Origin: Strobilurus pachycystidiatus
Taxonomy: Eukaryota; Basidiomycota; Agaricomycetes; Agaricales; Physalacriaceae
NCBI GenBank assembly: GCA_019915135.1
Contig: JAHLMK010000004.1
Coordinates: forward strand, 1,550,001-1,614,000
Length of the DNA: 64,000 nt
Direction of reading: 5' to 3'
The notes below the pieces were generated by a model that saw only the letters and a program-made list of their open reading frames with translations, was not told the origin of the DNA and did no database searches. Of this stretch, positions 1-10,507 are shown piece by piece (the stretch's first letter is position 1; each line of letters begins with the position of its first letter). A program made the translations under genes and the position numbers.

Positions 1-1496
1 TTGCTTGGTACACTGATGTCCACAGTGGTGGTGGGCAATCCCCGGTTCGGGCGTGAGATTTGGCACTATTTGGCTAGGCCATCATTCCCCGCCAATTTCT
101 CGATGATCATGCAATGGCCGGTGCATTTCTGAGCTCACACACGTAGACTATCAGCATTTCTAGGAGACAGATATTGTTCTAATAGCTATATCATCTTTTT
201 GCTGGCGGGATATTGAAAACCAACATCAGAGTCCTGAGAATGCAAGTAGCACTGTAGGTGATATCGGAAACTACTGCTTTGCAGGTCAAATCCTGCCAGC
301 AAATCCAAGATCTATGTGCACTCATTACTTTCCTAATTTTTTGTGGTGCAAGGTGCAGCCAATCTCATGATAAATGCACCACGGTGAACGCGTCTGAACG
401 CGTTAATTGATCGTGACTATCTGTGACTGAACGCGTCTCTGTGACTGAAGGAGGATGTAGAAATGGGTGAGGAGGACAAATTCTGAGGTTTTGAGCCATT
501 ATATTATCATAAATAGCCAGTATAATGCATGTAGATATGTAACAGAGGGCCAGATTGCGAGGCGTCGTCGTGGATGTAGTCCAAATCGCACTTGCCATCG
601 AATTCCCGGTAACTCAAACTAACCGGCTGACTAAGCGCTCATGGCCGATCCGAGAATTGCCCACCACCATCCACAGCAGGTCCACAGTCAAGACTGTGCC
701 TTCAACGTCAACTTGACTCTGACTTGATTCAAGAACTCGGGCGTCGCTTTGCGTTTTAAGATCGATATTTATATCTCATCTGGAGCCCTTTCTCCGTGGA
801 AAACCTCTGGGCCTTGACTCGGATAACAACTGAAAAGAACTTCTTCACGACGCTGGAGACTATCTGCGCCAGCACAATAAGCTTAGCTGTATCTCCCATG
901 CTGGTATTCTGGTCTACACCCTCGACTTGACGCTCGCGAAGATCAGGTCAACACTGTTATGTCCGCGTCCCTGCTCTCCCTCCAGCACTCTTCTCACACC
1001 GGGTCAACCGACAGTCGCGTTGGCCTATCACTGCCTATCTCTACGTGTCATCCCATACCTACGAACCTGCCACATTCTCGCTCGACGCCATCTTGGCGCC
1101 GGCACTCAATATATAATAGAGGCCCGCCTCATGTTTTCGTTCCCAGGCTGACAGTTCCAAAAGTTGGTGAGAGACAATAGACTGCTGCTGATGGCCGTGT
1201 GTGGATCCACGCCTCGGAGATCTCGCTCACTCTGGCGCCGTTTACATGCGATACCAAAGGTTTCTGCCGCAGAAAAAGGTATGATGTCGAGCTGAGAGCT
1301 CAGGTCTCAGACACGATGGCAACGTGTTTCACCAGTGCGCCCGCAAACTTTCCGCCGCTAATTGTTCGAAGCCCTGAGTCACAGCACTTAGCACCAGTCC
1401 ACGAAATAAGGCTCGAAACGCTTTTTCTCCTCACCTTGTCTCCTCTATAAGAAGATATGCCTCTCCTTCTCTTCCCTTCACAAATTTCTAGCAACC
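1..1496. other. Intergenic, no gene seen
   Basis: All six frames are broken into short pieces with no recognisable protein. A short direct repeat of the type GAACGCGTCTGAACGCGTT lies near 385-435. The stretch just before 1497 is pyrimidine-rich, as expected for a fungal promoter in front of the arrestin-like gene. I see no element ends or RNA gene. Confidence 0.6.
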
Positions 1497-3152
1497 ATGA
1501 GCCAAGTTCCTCATCGCCGCCACAGTACTTCCTCAACGTTGTCGTCCGCCACGGCACTGCCGGAATATTCACGTACTGAGACGCCTGTGCCTCAGTATAT
1601 TCCTCCGCCACGATCTACGACTATTGTTACTCCCCCTCCTACCTTGCACTCATATCCCTTCGAAAAGAAGCCCACTCACTGGGCGACTCTCGAATTCATG
1701 AGCCATGCCAAGAATCCGGACTCGATACCACACCTGTACTCCGGAGACATTCTCGAAGGTGGCGTAAAGCTCTGTCTGAAAGAACCGACAAGGATAAGGA
1801 ATGTGACAGTAACTGTATGTTGACCTCTTATTCGCTTGCTTTAGGACTTACTTGCCCCCAGCTTCGCGGCTCCATCCTCCTTCGAGGAGGCGAAGTCCCG
1901 CAAGAAACGTTTCTCGAAATGTCACTTCTGCTCTATGAAACACAGAACAAGCTATCGGGGACTACTGTGATCCCCTTTGACACGACTGTTCCCACCACTG
2001 AGATGGTAATTGAAGCTTCTGGCTCCCCGTGCCACTTCCGCTTGCCAGAGTTCTTCTTCGAGAAGAACAATTCCGTACAAGTCGTCTACGAAATTGTTGC
2101 CCATATCCAACGGGGTACCTTCCAGTCCAGTGCCGAGTGCGTACTTGCCCATTTCGCATAACCTATAACCAGCTAATCCTGATATAAGGTTGTCCAGGAA
2201 AATCCTCTTCACGCCTAGGTTCCACTGCGAACCGATGTCTGCAATGCGCCAAGCCGCGGACATGTACAGTCATCCGTTACCAACACCGGAAGCCGACCTA
2301 GCTGGTTGGGTAGAATTACCCATACAGTGTCCGGGAAAACGAAGCGAGGCGATTTGACGATAACAGGCAACGTAGGTTCCAGCTCTTTGCTTTTCTTCTG
2401 GGTGGTCGTTAATGATTTATGACAGTTGTACCTTAGCAAGCCGGTAAAGATTCCCTGATTGTGGTCTCTACATCAATTGCTCATCACCCTTCTCTATCCA
2501 GCTCGCATACACTCGAGGCTCTGCCGTTTCGTGCCTCCTACGAGTCAGCCCAAGTGCACAGTCTGTGATCAATTTCAAAAAAATCATCTCGGTGCAACTG
2601 CGTCGCCGGGTCACTTTCCTTGATCCTAGCGCCACGCGAAGTAAGCGGCGAGGACGCAAGAAGACGACATCCTTCGAAACGGATGTATCAACTATTTCTT
2701 GGTATAATTATCGACGAATAGAGGGCCTGATCGAGGGCGAACTGCATGTTCACAAAGAGCTACCGGCATCTTCAAGTCATCCATCGTTCACCGTCGAGGT
2801 TCGTCGATTCGTTTTATCAACTCTTTCATGTCTGATGAAACCATTGTAGTACTCGTTGGTCGCATTGCCAGTGTCCAGTCCGGACTTTGTTCCGATAGAT
2901 GGAACTCGACCGTTGGCCGTTCAGCAAGTCGACGTTGCCACGGAGTATGCGGAGGGTCCCCGACCACGAGCCGTCACCCGCGCGCCTGCACCATCGTGGA
3001 CTCGGAAGGAGAACCCATTCATGCATGGGATCCGGACTATTGACTTAGACACGATGATGACCGAGGGAACGAGTCGACTCTCATCAGGAGGTTTACCACC
3101 AGTGCTTCACACCGACTGTAACGGATACGAGGGCATGGTGCTGTCCGAATGA
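1497..3152 (+). CDS. Arrestin-like (alpha-arrestin N-domain) protein
   Basis: Probable cytosolic arrestin-fold adaptor; the fungal family links Rsp5-type ubiquitin ligases to membrane cargo. Exons I can place: 1497-1814 (phase 0), 1862-2136, 2189 onward, a short piece 2425-2442 (LYLSKP), 2502-2798 and 2850-3152. Family signatures are seen in order: LRGSILLRGG after intron 1, YEIVAHIQRGTF, the linker PLPTPEADLAGW, LYLSKP joined to LAYTRGSAV, VQLRRRVTF and YSLVALPV. The C-terminal tail is polar. The reading frame between 2320 and 2425 is not resolved: the exon ending in GWVELP and the piece reading KTKRGDLTITGN lie in different frames, so an unrecognised intron or a 1-nt indel lies here. No PPxY ubiquitin-ligase docking motif was noticed. 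Relics of its C-terminal exon occur at 14997-15200 and 32731-32795. Confidence 0.75.
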
Positions 3153-3435
3153 AACCCAGCCAACTTCTTCACCATTTGTTTGTCAAGCCTTTCCATCTCG
3201 TTTCTCCGTCTGCCCTGTATTCTTCACTGCCGCACTGACCATCCCATATGATTCAAGTCTGCAACATACTTCATACGCTTGGATATCCGTCGTAATTTAT
3301 TCCAAGATTGGCTTACACTACTGAAAGCGACGATTTGAGTCATGCAATCGAAGGGCTCGCCTCGACGCGTCGCGTCCTGCCAGTGACTGACAGGGAATCA
3401 ACCACAATTGCTGCTCTCCCGCCACCAAGTCACAA
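3153..3435. other. Intergenic; resembles the promoter of the 6148 gene
   Basis: No coding frame. Short stretches match the sequence upstream of the gene at 6148-7045, for example an ATGCAATCGA followed by CTCGCCTCGAC block, and a GCCACCA-type block just before the ATG. This suggests an old duplication of that promoter region. Confidence 0.4.
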
Positions 3436-3514
3436 ATGGATTCGATAGACTTTCAAATCCTCTTGAGTTCACTGCTCAATCTTCATAAGAGTTCCGAGGC
3501 TGAATTCACGAGCG
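3436..3514 (+). pseudogene. First-exon-like fragment related to the 6148 gene
   Basis: ATG at 3436 opens a frame starting MDSIDFQILLSSL and ending in EAEFTS just before a GT at 3515. It parallels the first exon of the gene at 6148, which starts MESIDLHTLASSLPN and has AEAELTNN at the same place. No matching second exon follows; the F-box copy begins about 240 bp downstream. A diverged version of the end of this fragment (NSEVEFTSS) also lies upstream of F-box copy 2 on the minus strand near 9905-9945. The piece may therefore travel with the F-box unit. Most likely a decayed exon, but it could be a short untested leader exon. Confidence 0.45.
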
Positions 3515-3757
3515 GTATAATTATTGATCAAAGATGCACACGAGGTGATTGAGTGCGGAGTGAGCGCAAATTGCCTTTTCGTACCTTCGCTTTTGTCACG
3601 GTCTTCCTTACCATCACGAACACGACCTGCCCTATCTTCGCACCCGTCTGACTCTAGCTCTTTCCTCACTACTCACGCCGAGACCTCAAATAATACGCAC
3701 GCGCTTCTGAACAGCGTCGTATTGGTTAAGAGCAGCGAATAAATAGCACCTGCATTC

Positions 3758-5526
3758 ATGGTACATTGAAAGCCACAATTTCTTTCCTACTATTCACGAA
3801 GTGATACAACAGAATGTGTCTTACTGCTCGCCCGGTCGAGGAGCATCGCAGGCTTCCCTGATAGGAATCGCGAGGAAGTATGCTCTGTCCGCTGAGATCT
3901 CGCATCTCGTTCAGACCAATGTCGCGCCCACCCCTCCCCGAACTGCCCATATCCGCGACAATATCCTTCCTTCCATCGACCCTGAACTGTCCAAAGTTGA
4001 CGCCCAGATTGCTGAGTCCCAGGTCGCGCTGTTAGCCTTGCAGGATGAGCGCCGAGCTCTCCTCGACGCGCGCGCGTCCCACCTTAGTCTTCTATCCCCC
4101 ATTCGTCACCTACCCCCTGAAATCCTCGGCGAGATTTTCGTCCACTTCGTCGGTCATTCTAGCGTTACTTTTTCCGGACCCCAACAAACTCTTATGGCCG
4201 TCTGTACCCTGTGGCGTAACGTCGCGCTCTTTACTCGTCAAATATGGTCTGTGTTGGACATAGACTCCATTGAGCAGACAGAGGCGGGCTTATCACTACT
4301 TCAGACTGCACTGACGCGTTCTGGGGAACATTCACTTCGCATTCACCACATTGAACGAATCAACGAGCCCGGAATTCGTCGGCGAATGTGGGCGTTGCTC
4401 ATTGCCAACATTCACCGGCGCTGGGGTGTCGCCGAATTGCTGCTTTTTCGTGACAAAGCTATCAATCTATTGAACCATTCCCAATCAGCTGTGGCTCTGA
4501 AGGAAATATCTGTCTATTTCTACCACGAAGATCATGGTTCTACAAATCTGTCCTTTCTTCATTCCCCTGTCCTCGGCAATCTTTCAGTTAGTGGATTCAA
4601 CCCGCATATCCTTGTCCGCTGGTCTCAGCTCAAGGAGCTTTGCATTGCTCCTAATGATTGGAACACGGACCGCATCCAGGAGTGTCTTACAGCACTTCGT
4701 GCGTCTGTCAATCTCTGCAGGCTCTCTTTTCGATCACCCTATGGTCATGAGCCGAATGCCGGCAGTTTTTCAGTGACACCAAATACAACACCTTCCTTCC
4801 TTCCTTCCTTCCATAATCCTGCCCTCAATAACATATGTTTACTCGTCGGGTGTCAACTTTCTTGGCACACTCATTCTTCCTCGCTTGGAAGATATACGTC
4901 TGATCCGAGTCCCTAGCCTCCTTGGACCAGTCCCACCACGCACCCTTTTTGATCTCCTTGTGCGCTCAAACTGTTTTCACACTATGAAGCGCATCGATTT
5001 GCACCTTACGGACTTTTCTACAACAAGTCCCTGTCTTCTCCCTATCCTGAAGTTGACCACTGGGCTCGAGAAACTCTCATTCGGCACGTCCTTCCACCCG
5101 AGTGGGCCACACCCAGATATTGTCGACCTCTTGTCGCACATGGCCGATCCCTCCTTTCTCCCATGTCTACGCTGCCTGATTCTCAGTACGTGTCATGATA
5201 TCAAGTATGTCTTTCCGTACTTTGGAGAAGAGGGGGAGCTTGTTGACACACTCACACGTCGATGGCATGGAGACAACAGTGCCAAACTGCTGGCATTCTC
5301 ACTGGCACTTCAGGTCGTGGCAACCAGCGGCATGGATGTTGACAATGCTCGTCGTTCAGAGCATACGACAGAGCCGTCAGCGATTTTCACCTCATCAGAG
5401 AAAGTGGCGATTGAGGCCCTCTGTACTCAAGGCATGGCCATCCATTTGGCCATCATGCGCGGTCAGACCCGCGCGGCCCACCTCAGGGTGGGAACGTCGC
5501 GGCCTCTTGACCCGGACCAATACTAG
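3758..5526 (+). pseudogene. F-box protein, copy 1, frameshifted
   Basis: Paralogue of the two intact F-box genes at 7947-9681 and 10508-12230. The likely start is an ATG-only first exon (3758-3760), followed by a 52-nt intron (3761-3812, GTACAT...CAACAG), then MNVSYCSPGRGAS. In order: a lead-in with HIRDNILPSID, a coiled-coil of about 35 residues, an F-box-like core (LSPIRHLPPEILGEIF), and leucine-rich repeats. The frame is lost in a CCTT microsatellite at 4791-4812. Upstream, the frame runs to a stop at 4916. Downstream, the family sequence resumes in another frame (TLILPRLEDIRL at about 4864-4900) and stays open to 5526. The C-terminal tail has also diverged from the paralogues. F-box proteins normally present substrates to SCF ubiquitin ligases; this copy probably yields only a truncated product. 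Confidence 0.75.
4791..4812 (+). repeat. (CCTT)n microsatellite
   Basis: Five and a half units of CCTT lie inside the F-box copy 1 coding region. The two paralogues lack this run and keep their frame. Slippage here is the simplest explanation of the frame break. Confidence 0.85.
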
Positions 5527-6147
5527 AAAATCATCAGGCTATCATAGGTGATAGGTGCTGTTACTGGAATTACCATCCTTTATGGAGGGGAGGCCAAACC
5601 CCAAAAAGCGTCCATACGGATCTCTCGCTTGACTACAGAATGATCTCTGGACCTATAGCTATATTTTGTACTGCTTGCAGTGTATATCGTACCTTCTCGA
5701 AATCTCCGACCCAATTATCAGACTACGCGGTACGACCAGGTATACCGTATGGTTACAGTACTGACATGAGTCTGGGAGACGTGGGCGACCGAGATACAGC
5801 ATCCCTGGTCTTGAACCGACCTTGTATCTCGTTTTCACTTCAGCCTCGGACCCGCATGTCTCCATCCACGTCTCGCCACCGCCAGTCCACCGCCTCACTG
5901 ACTATCCGGATCTGACTTGATTCAATTGTGCAACACGATACTTTACGCTTTGTATTTGATAGTCTCTGATTCCTTTATACACTGAATGCGACGTTTCCGA
6001 CTCGAATGCAATCGATGACTCGCCTCGACTGGGCGGAGTTGCCTTTTTTGCTGTTAATCGATGGCTATTTTCCAATTTCACATCCATATTATGCGGAAAT
6101 TACTTACTCGGTGTTACATAACTTCTTGCCCTCCTGCCACCACGTTA
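5527..6147. other. Intergenic between F-box copy 1 and the 6148 gene
   Basis: No supported coding region. The last 250 bp form the promoter of the gene starting at 6148 and share short blocks with 3180-3435. Confidence 0.5.
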
Positions 6148-7045
6148 ATGGAATCAATAGATTTGCATACGCTGGCCAGCTCGCTGCCCAACGCCCACCC
6201 GAATGCCGAGGCCGAACTCACGAACAACTTCAAAGGTGCGCCTCGAACTTTCCGCCTCACAAAGTGCCAAACCAACTGACAAGCGTGGTGTGATAGCGGC
6301 TGCTTTGAGCATCACAACGCTGTACCGTTCGTCTAAGGAAGCCTCGAAGCGATCATACAGTGCTGGATACGCTACAGCGTGCCAGGACCTCATGCAAATG
6401 ATCCAGCAGGGCGTGTCGTCGGACGGAAACGGCATGACTGTCGGTCGGGTCATGGACTGGCTTGACGCCCGCCTTGACGCGGTCAAGTCAAGAGAAGAGG
6501 AAGAGCTGGAAGACGAGGAGACCACCAGGCGAAGGCAGGCAACCAAGCCGCCAAAGGAGAGGGTGCGCTCTCAAGTGGCCCATCGCTCGTCGTCCACCAC
6601 TAATCACACATGCTTACAGGCACCATCACCTCCCGAGCAACAACCGCCTGTCCCGTCGACCAGCGTGTCCGACGAGGTGCGCACCTCCCACTTACGCTTC
6701 GGACATCGTGCTCATCGTTTTCTGCAGTGGTCGCGCCCACAACGGCGATCGCCCCAACCGCCTTCACCTTCGCCACCGCCACCGCCGAGGAGCCTCCGGG
6801 TCCACAAATCGAAGAATCAGTCGGTTGTTCCTCCCGACCACCCTTTCATCTTTGGCGCCGACGAGAACCAGCCCGCCCATGTCGCACCGTTACCCTCTGT
6901 CGGTGCCAAGCGACGACATGCGATGATCACCATGCTCGACCCGGCCGTCTCCTCTTCGTCCTCCCACGCGTCAGGTGCCCGCCGGCGCACGAGGAGTGCT
7001 GCAATGGACGTAGAGGAAGATGAACGGCCCCGCAAGAGGAGATAG
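6148..7045 (+). CDS. Conserved basidiomycete protein of unknown function
   Basis: 261 aa from three exons: 6148-6235, 6297-6676 and 6728-7045. The first intron is 61 nt. The second is 51 nt and in frame, so an uninterrupted reading frame also exists. The start was chosen because MESIDLHTLASSLPN joins in phase to AAALSITTLYRSSKEASKRSY, whereas a later ATG at 6203 would read through intron 1. The N-terminal half is a helical segment (KEASKRSYSAGYATACQDLMQMI, then GRVMDWLDARLDAV). It is followed by an acidic run, a proline-rich low-complexity linker and a basic C-terminus (KRRHAM ... RRRTRS ... RPRKRR) that looks like a nuclear localisation signal. I recognise the layout as a recurring Agaricomycete hypothetical protein but know no function. 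A regulatory nuclear role is only inference. Confidence 0.7.
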
Positions 7046-7946
7046 TTCTGTCTTTTGATTCACCCCACCGCTCACGCTCTAACGCCGACCTCACTTGTAT
7101 CCCATACCACTCTTTAGCACCATCTGCCATGACAAGCATATGTACAACAGCCATTTATATGAGTTATGTGATTTACTGCACGGATTCTTACCTTTTTCCC
7201 TGGAGTACACTATCAGCATTGTCTTAAATAATGTTCATTTCCTTTCACCATCTCTGCCTCGCGATTGACTATCTCGAGGTCTCGTGTGTGCAGGTGAGTC
7301 AACCGCCTTGTTTTGCTCTCTTCACAATCTTATCACATTATCTGAATTAGGGGTAAGCGAATGACGGTGTTCTGTTCGTCTGAGCCTTCGTTGTTCGTTA
7401 GGGCAACACTCTCCCAGAGTGGTACATCGTAAAGAACGTATCCATTTCTCTGCGGCTACTGAGTTTGCTTCATCCTTCCTCAGCTGTTCGACGGACAGTT
7501 TGGTCGAAACAAACCATGATATCTCGGCTCCACTGCGCCACCGAAGCCACAACACTTTTCTCTGTCCGACATGTTGTATATATCTTCTGATAAGGGACCC
7601 CACACCGTGGGTTGTTCTGTCGAGGTCGCGACTTGCCTGGATGCAATGCCCAGCTCGATAATTACTTCCGTGGAGGTGAATGCGAGGGGTCAGTGACATC
7701 CATCGATACAGTTCCTGTCATTCGGTTACCTTGACTCTGTTGACGTGTTTTGCATATGTATCCGATTCCGCTTGGATTCCAGGCAAGCTGATAATTGATT
7801 CAAAGAGTAACATTCGGGAATGTCCCGCGCGCTGGACTTCTTACCATTCTTTCAACCTTCGCAATCTTCAGTGGTACATACTGATCATGAGAACCTGCCC
7901 AGACATCTGCGCCCTCCAGTGAAAATCTACATACTGTGACATAGCT
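7046..7946. other. Intergenic, part of a tandem F-box duplication unit
   Basis: No coding frame supported. From about 7380 onward the sequence aligns with 10040-10500, downstream of F-box copy 3; shared blocks include TCGAGGTCGCGACTTGCCTG and GTGACATCCATCG. This marks the 3' end of a duplicated unit of about 2.5 kb. Confidence 0.55.
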
Positions 7947-9681
7947 TCAGAGTAATTCTCGTTCGATACGTCTTCCCACTTCCAGTGGAATCCGAAGTGG
8001 CCCATCCATACCGCCGCGCCCATCCGTGACCAGCAAGTAGATGCCCATGCCTTGACAACGAAGTGCCTCGATGGCAGTTTTTTCTGTCGAGGTGAATATT
8101 ACCGATGGCTCCGTTGTATGCTCTGAACGACGAATGTTGTCAACGTCTAATCCGGATGCACAGATTTGGAAGGAAAATGCCTGCAGTTTTGCACTGCTGT
8201 CACCCGTCCAGCGACGTGTCAGCGTACCAACAAGCTCTCCCTCAATTCCGAAGTACGGAAAGAGATGTCTGTCGTTATGCGACGTAAGGATAGATAGGTA
8301 GCGTAGACTTGGAAGGAAGGAGGGACTGGCCATGTACGATAGAAGGCCTATAGCGTCCGTGTCTGTCCCATTTCGGTGGAAGGACTCGACGATTGAGAGC
8401 TTCTCGAGCGTATTGGTTAACTTCAGGATGGGGAGAATGGAGGGATTGTTTGCGGAAAAGTTTGTAAAACGGATTGTGATGCGCTTCAGTGCGCGAAAAC
8501 AATTTGAGCGCGTGAGGAGATCAAAGAAGGTGCGTGCTGGGACTGCTACATCCAAGTTCTCCAGGCAAGGAAGAATGAGTTTGTCAACAAAGTTGATAAT
8601 CGACGAGTGCAGATGCGTGACTGATGGCAGGGTAATGGGTGCTGTGTTATCTGGGAAGCCGCTCAGCTCAAGGGAGTCATACGACTCCGAGTCATGGACT
8701 GAGAGCCACCACAGGTTGACGGACGCGCGAATTGTTGTGAGAGACTCCTGGACGCGGTCCGCAGTCCAATTTCTGAGAGCAATGCTAAGCCCATTGAGCT
8801 GAGCCCAGCGGACAAGGATATGCGGGTTATACCCACTGACTGAAAGATCTTTGAGGACAGGGGAATGAAGGAAGGACAGATTCGCAGAGCCGTGACCTGC
8901 ATCTAAAAAATCAATATCGATTTCCCTGAGAGCTACAGCTGAATCGGAATGGTTCAGAAGACTGATAGCGTCCTGATCATCAAGCTCCAACCTGGCAACA
9001 CCCCAGCGGTGAATGTTGGCAATAAGCAACGCCCACATTCGCTGGAGAATTTCGGGCTTTTCTTCGGAGTCATCGCTGTAAGGTGGATTGTATGTGATGC
9101 GAAGTATATGTTCTCCTGAATGCTTCAGTGCAATCTGAAGTAGTGAGAGGCCCGCCTCTGTCCGCTCGATAGAGTCTATGTCCAACACAGACCATATTTC
9201 GTGGGTAGAGAGCGCGACTTCACGCCACAGGGTACAAACGGCCATAAGGGTTTGTTGTGGTCCTGAGAAAGTAACGCTAGAATGACCGACGAAGTGGGCG
9301 AAAATCTCGCCGAGGATCTCAGGGGGTAGGTGGCGAATCGGGGATAGAAGACTAAGGTGGGACGCGCGCGCGTCGAGGAGAGCTTGGCGCTCCTTCTGCA
9401 AGGCCAAAAGCGCGAGTTGGGCCTCAGCAATCTGGGCGTCGACCTCGGAGAGATCACGGTCGATGGAAGGAAGGATATTGTCGCGGATATGGGCACTTTG
9501 GGGAGGAGTGGGTGCGAAGTTGGTCTGAACGAGATGCGAGGTCTCAGCGGATAGAGCATACTTCCTCGCGATTCCTATCAGGGAAGACTGCGATGATCCG
9601 CGACCGGGCGGACAATAAGACACTTCCTGTTGTATTACTTCGTAAATCGTAGAAAAGAAACCGTGGTTTTCAATGTACCAT
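7947..9681 (-). CDS. F-box / leucine-rich protein, copy 2 (intact)
   Basis: About 560 aa. Probable start is an ATG-only first exon (9679-9681), a 52-nt intron (9627-9678) and one long exon to the stop at 7947. Without the intron the frame has no in-frame ATG before an upstream stop. Order: leader MEVSYCPPGRGSS, HIRDNILPSIDRDLSEVDAQ, a short coiled-coil rich in Q, A and L, F-box-like motif at about residues 100-140 (LLSPIRHLPPEILGEIFAHF then CTLWREVALSTHEIWSVL), then leucine-rich repeats such as LSFLHSPVLKDLSVSG. Expected to be a substrate-recognition subunit of a Skp1-Cullin-F-box ubiquitin ligase. The C-terminal region varies among the three copies, consistent with diverging substrates. Confidence 0.8.
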
Positions 9682-10507
9682 GAATGCAGGTGCTGTTTTT
9701 TTTGCTGCTCTTGGCCAATACGATGCTGTGAAGAAGCGCGTGCTTATTATGTGAAGTCTTGGGGTGAGTAGTGAGGAGAGAGCTAGAGGCAGACGGGTGC
9801 GAAGATAGGGCAGGTCGTGTTCGTGATGGTAAGGAGAAGGTGGCGAAGCGTACAAATTGAAAAGGGTAATCCGCGCTCAATCACCTCGTGTGCATTCTTG
9901 ACAAATACTGCTCGTAAATTCAACCTCGGAGTTCTTATAAGATTGAGCGGTGAGATCGATTCTAGTACCAGGAGGCCAGGTTGTGGTCAAGTCGAAACCG
10001 ATTGAATCACCTTGGCTCAAATGCGCCACTAGAGCCACACTGGCATCAATCAGGCTCTCCTCTGTCTTGTTCAATGCACCCTTCGCTAGTGAACACGACC
10101 TGGTGTACCTATCATTCGGTGAGGGACCTCATTCCATTGACTGTTCTCTCGAGGTCGCGACTTGCCTGTATGCAATGCTCAGCTCGGTACTTACAAGTTA
10201 CATATAAATACTTCCGTGAAGGTGAATGCGAGGGTCAGTGACATCCATCGTTACATTCGCTTTCACTCGTTTCCTTTCACTCCCTTGACGTCTTTTGCAT
10301 ATGTCGCCGATTCCGCCTGGATTCGAGGCGCGCAGACGATAATTGACACACAGGGTGACACTCGAGGATTGTCTATTGTCCCGCGCGCAGGGCTTTTTAC
10401 GTAGTGCCATTCTTCCAACCTTCGCAATCTTGAGTAGTACATGCTGATCATGAATCAACGTGGTAGCCTCCTACCTAGGCATCTGCGCCCTTGAGTAAAA
10501 TTCACTA

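Noticed and set aside
5640..5915. 91-codon plus-strand frame near 5.7 kb
   Set aside because: No resemblance to any family, no splice structure, and lies in a flank.
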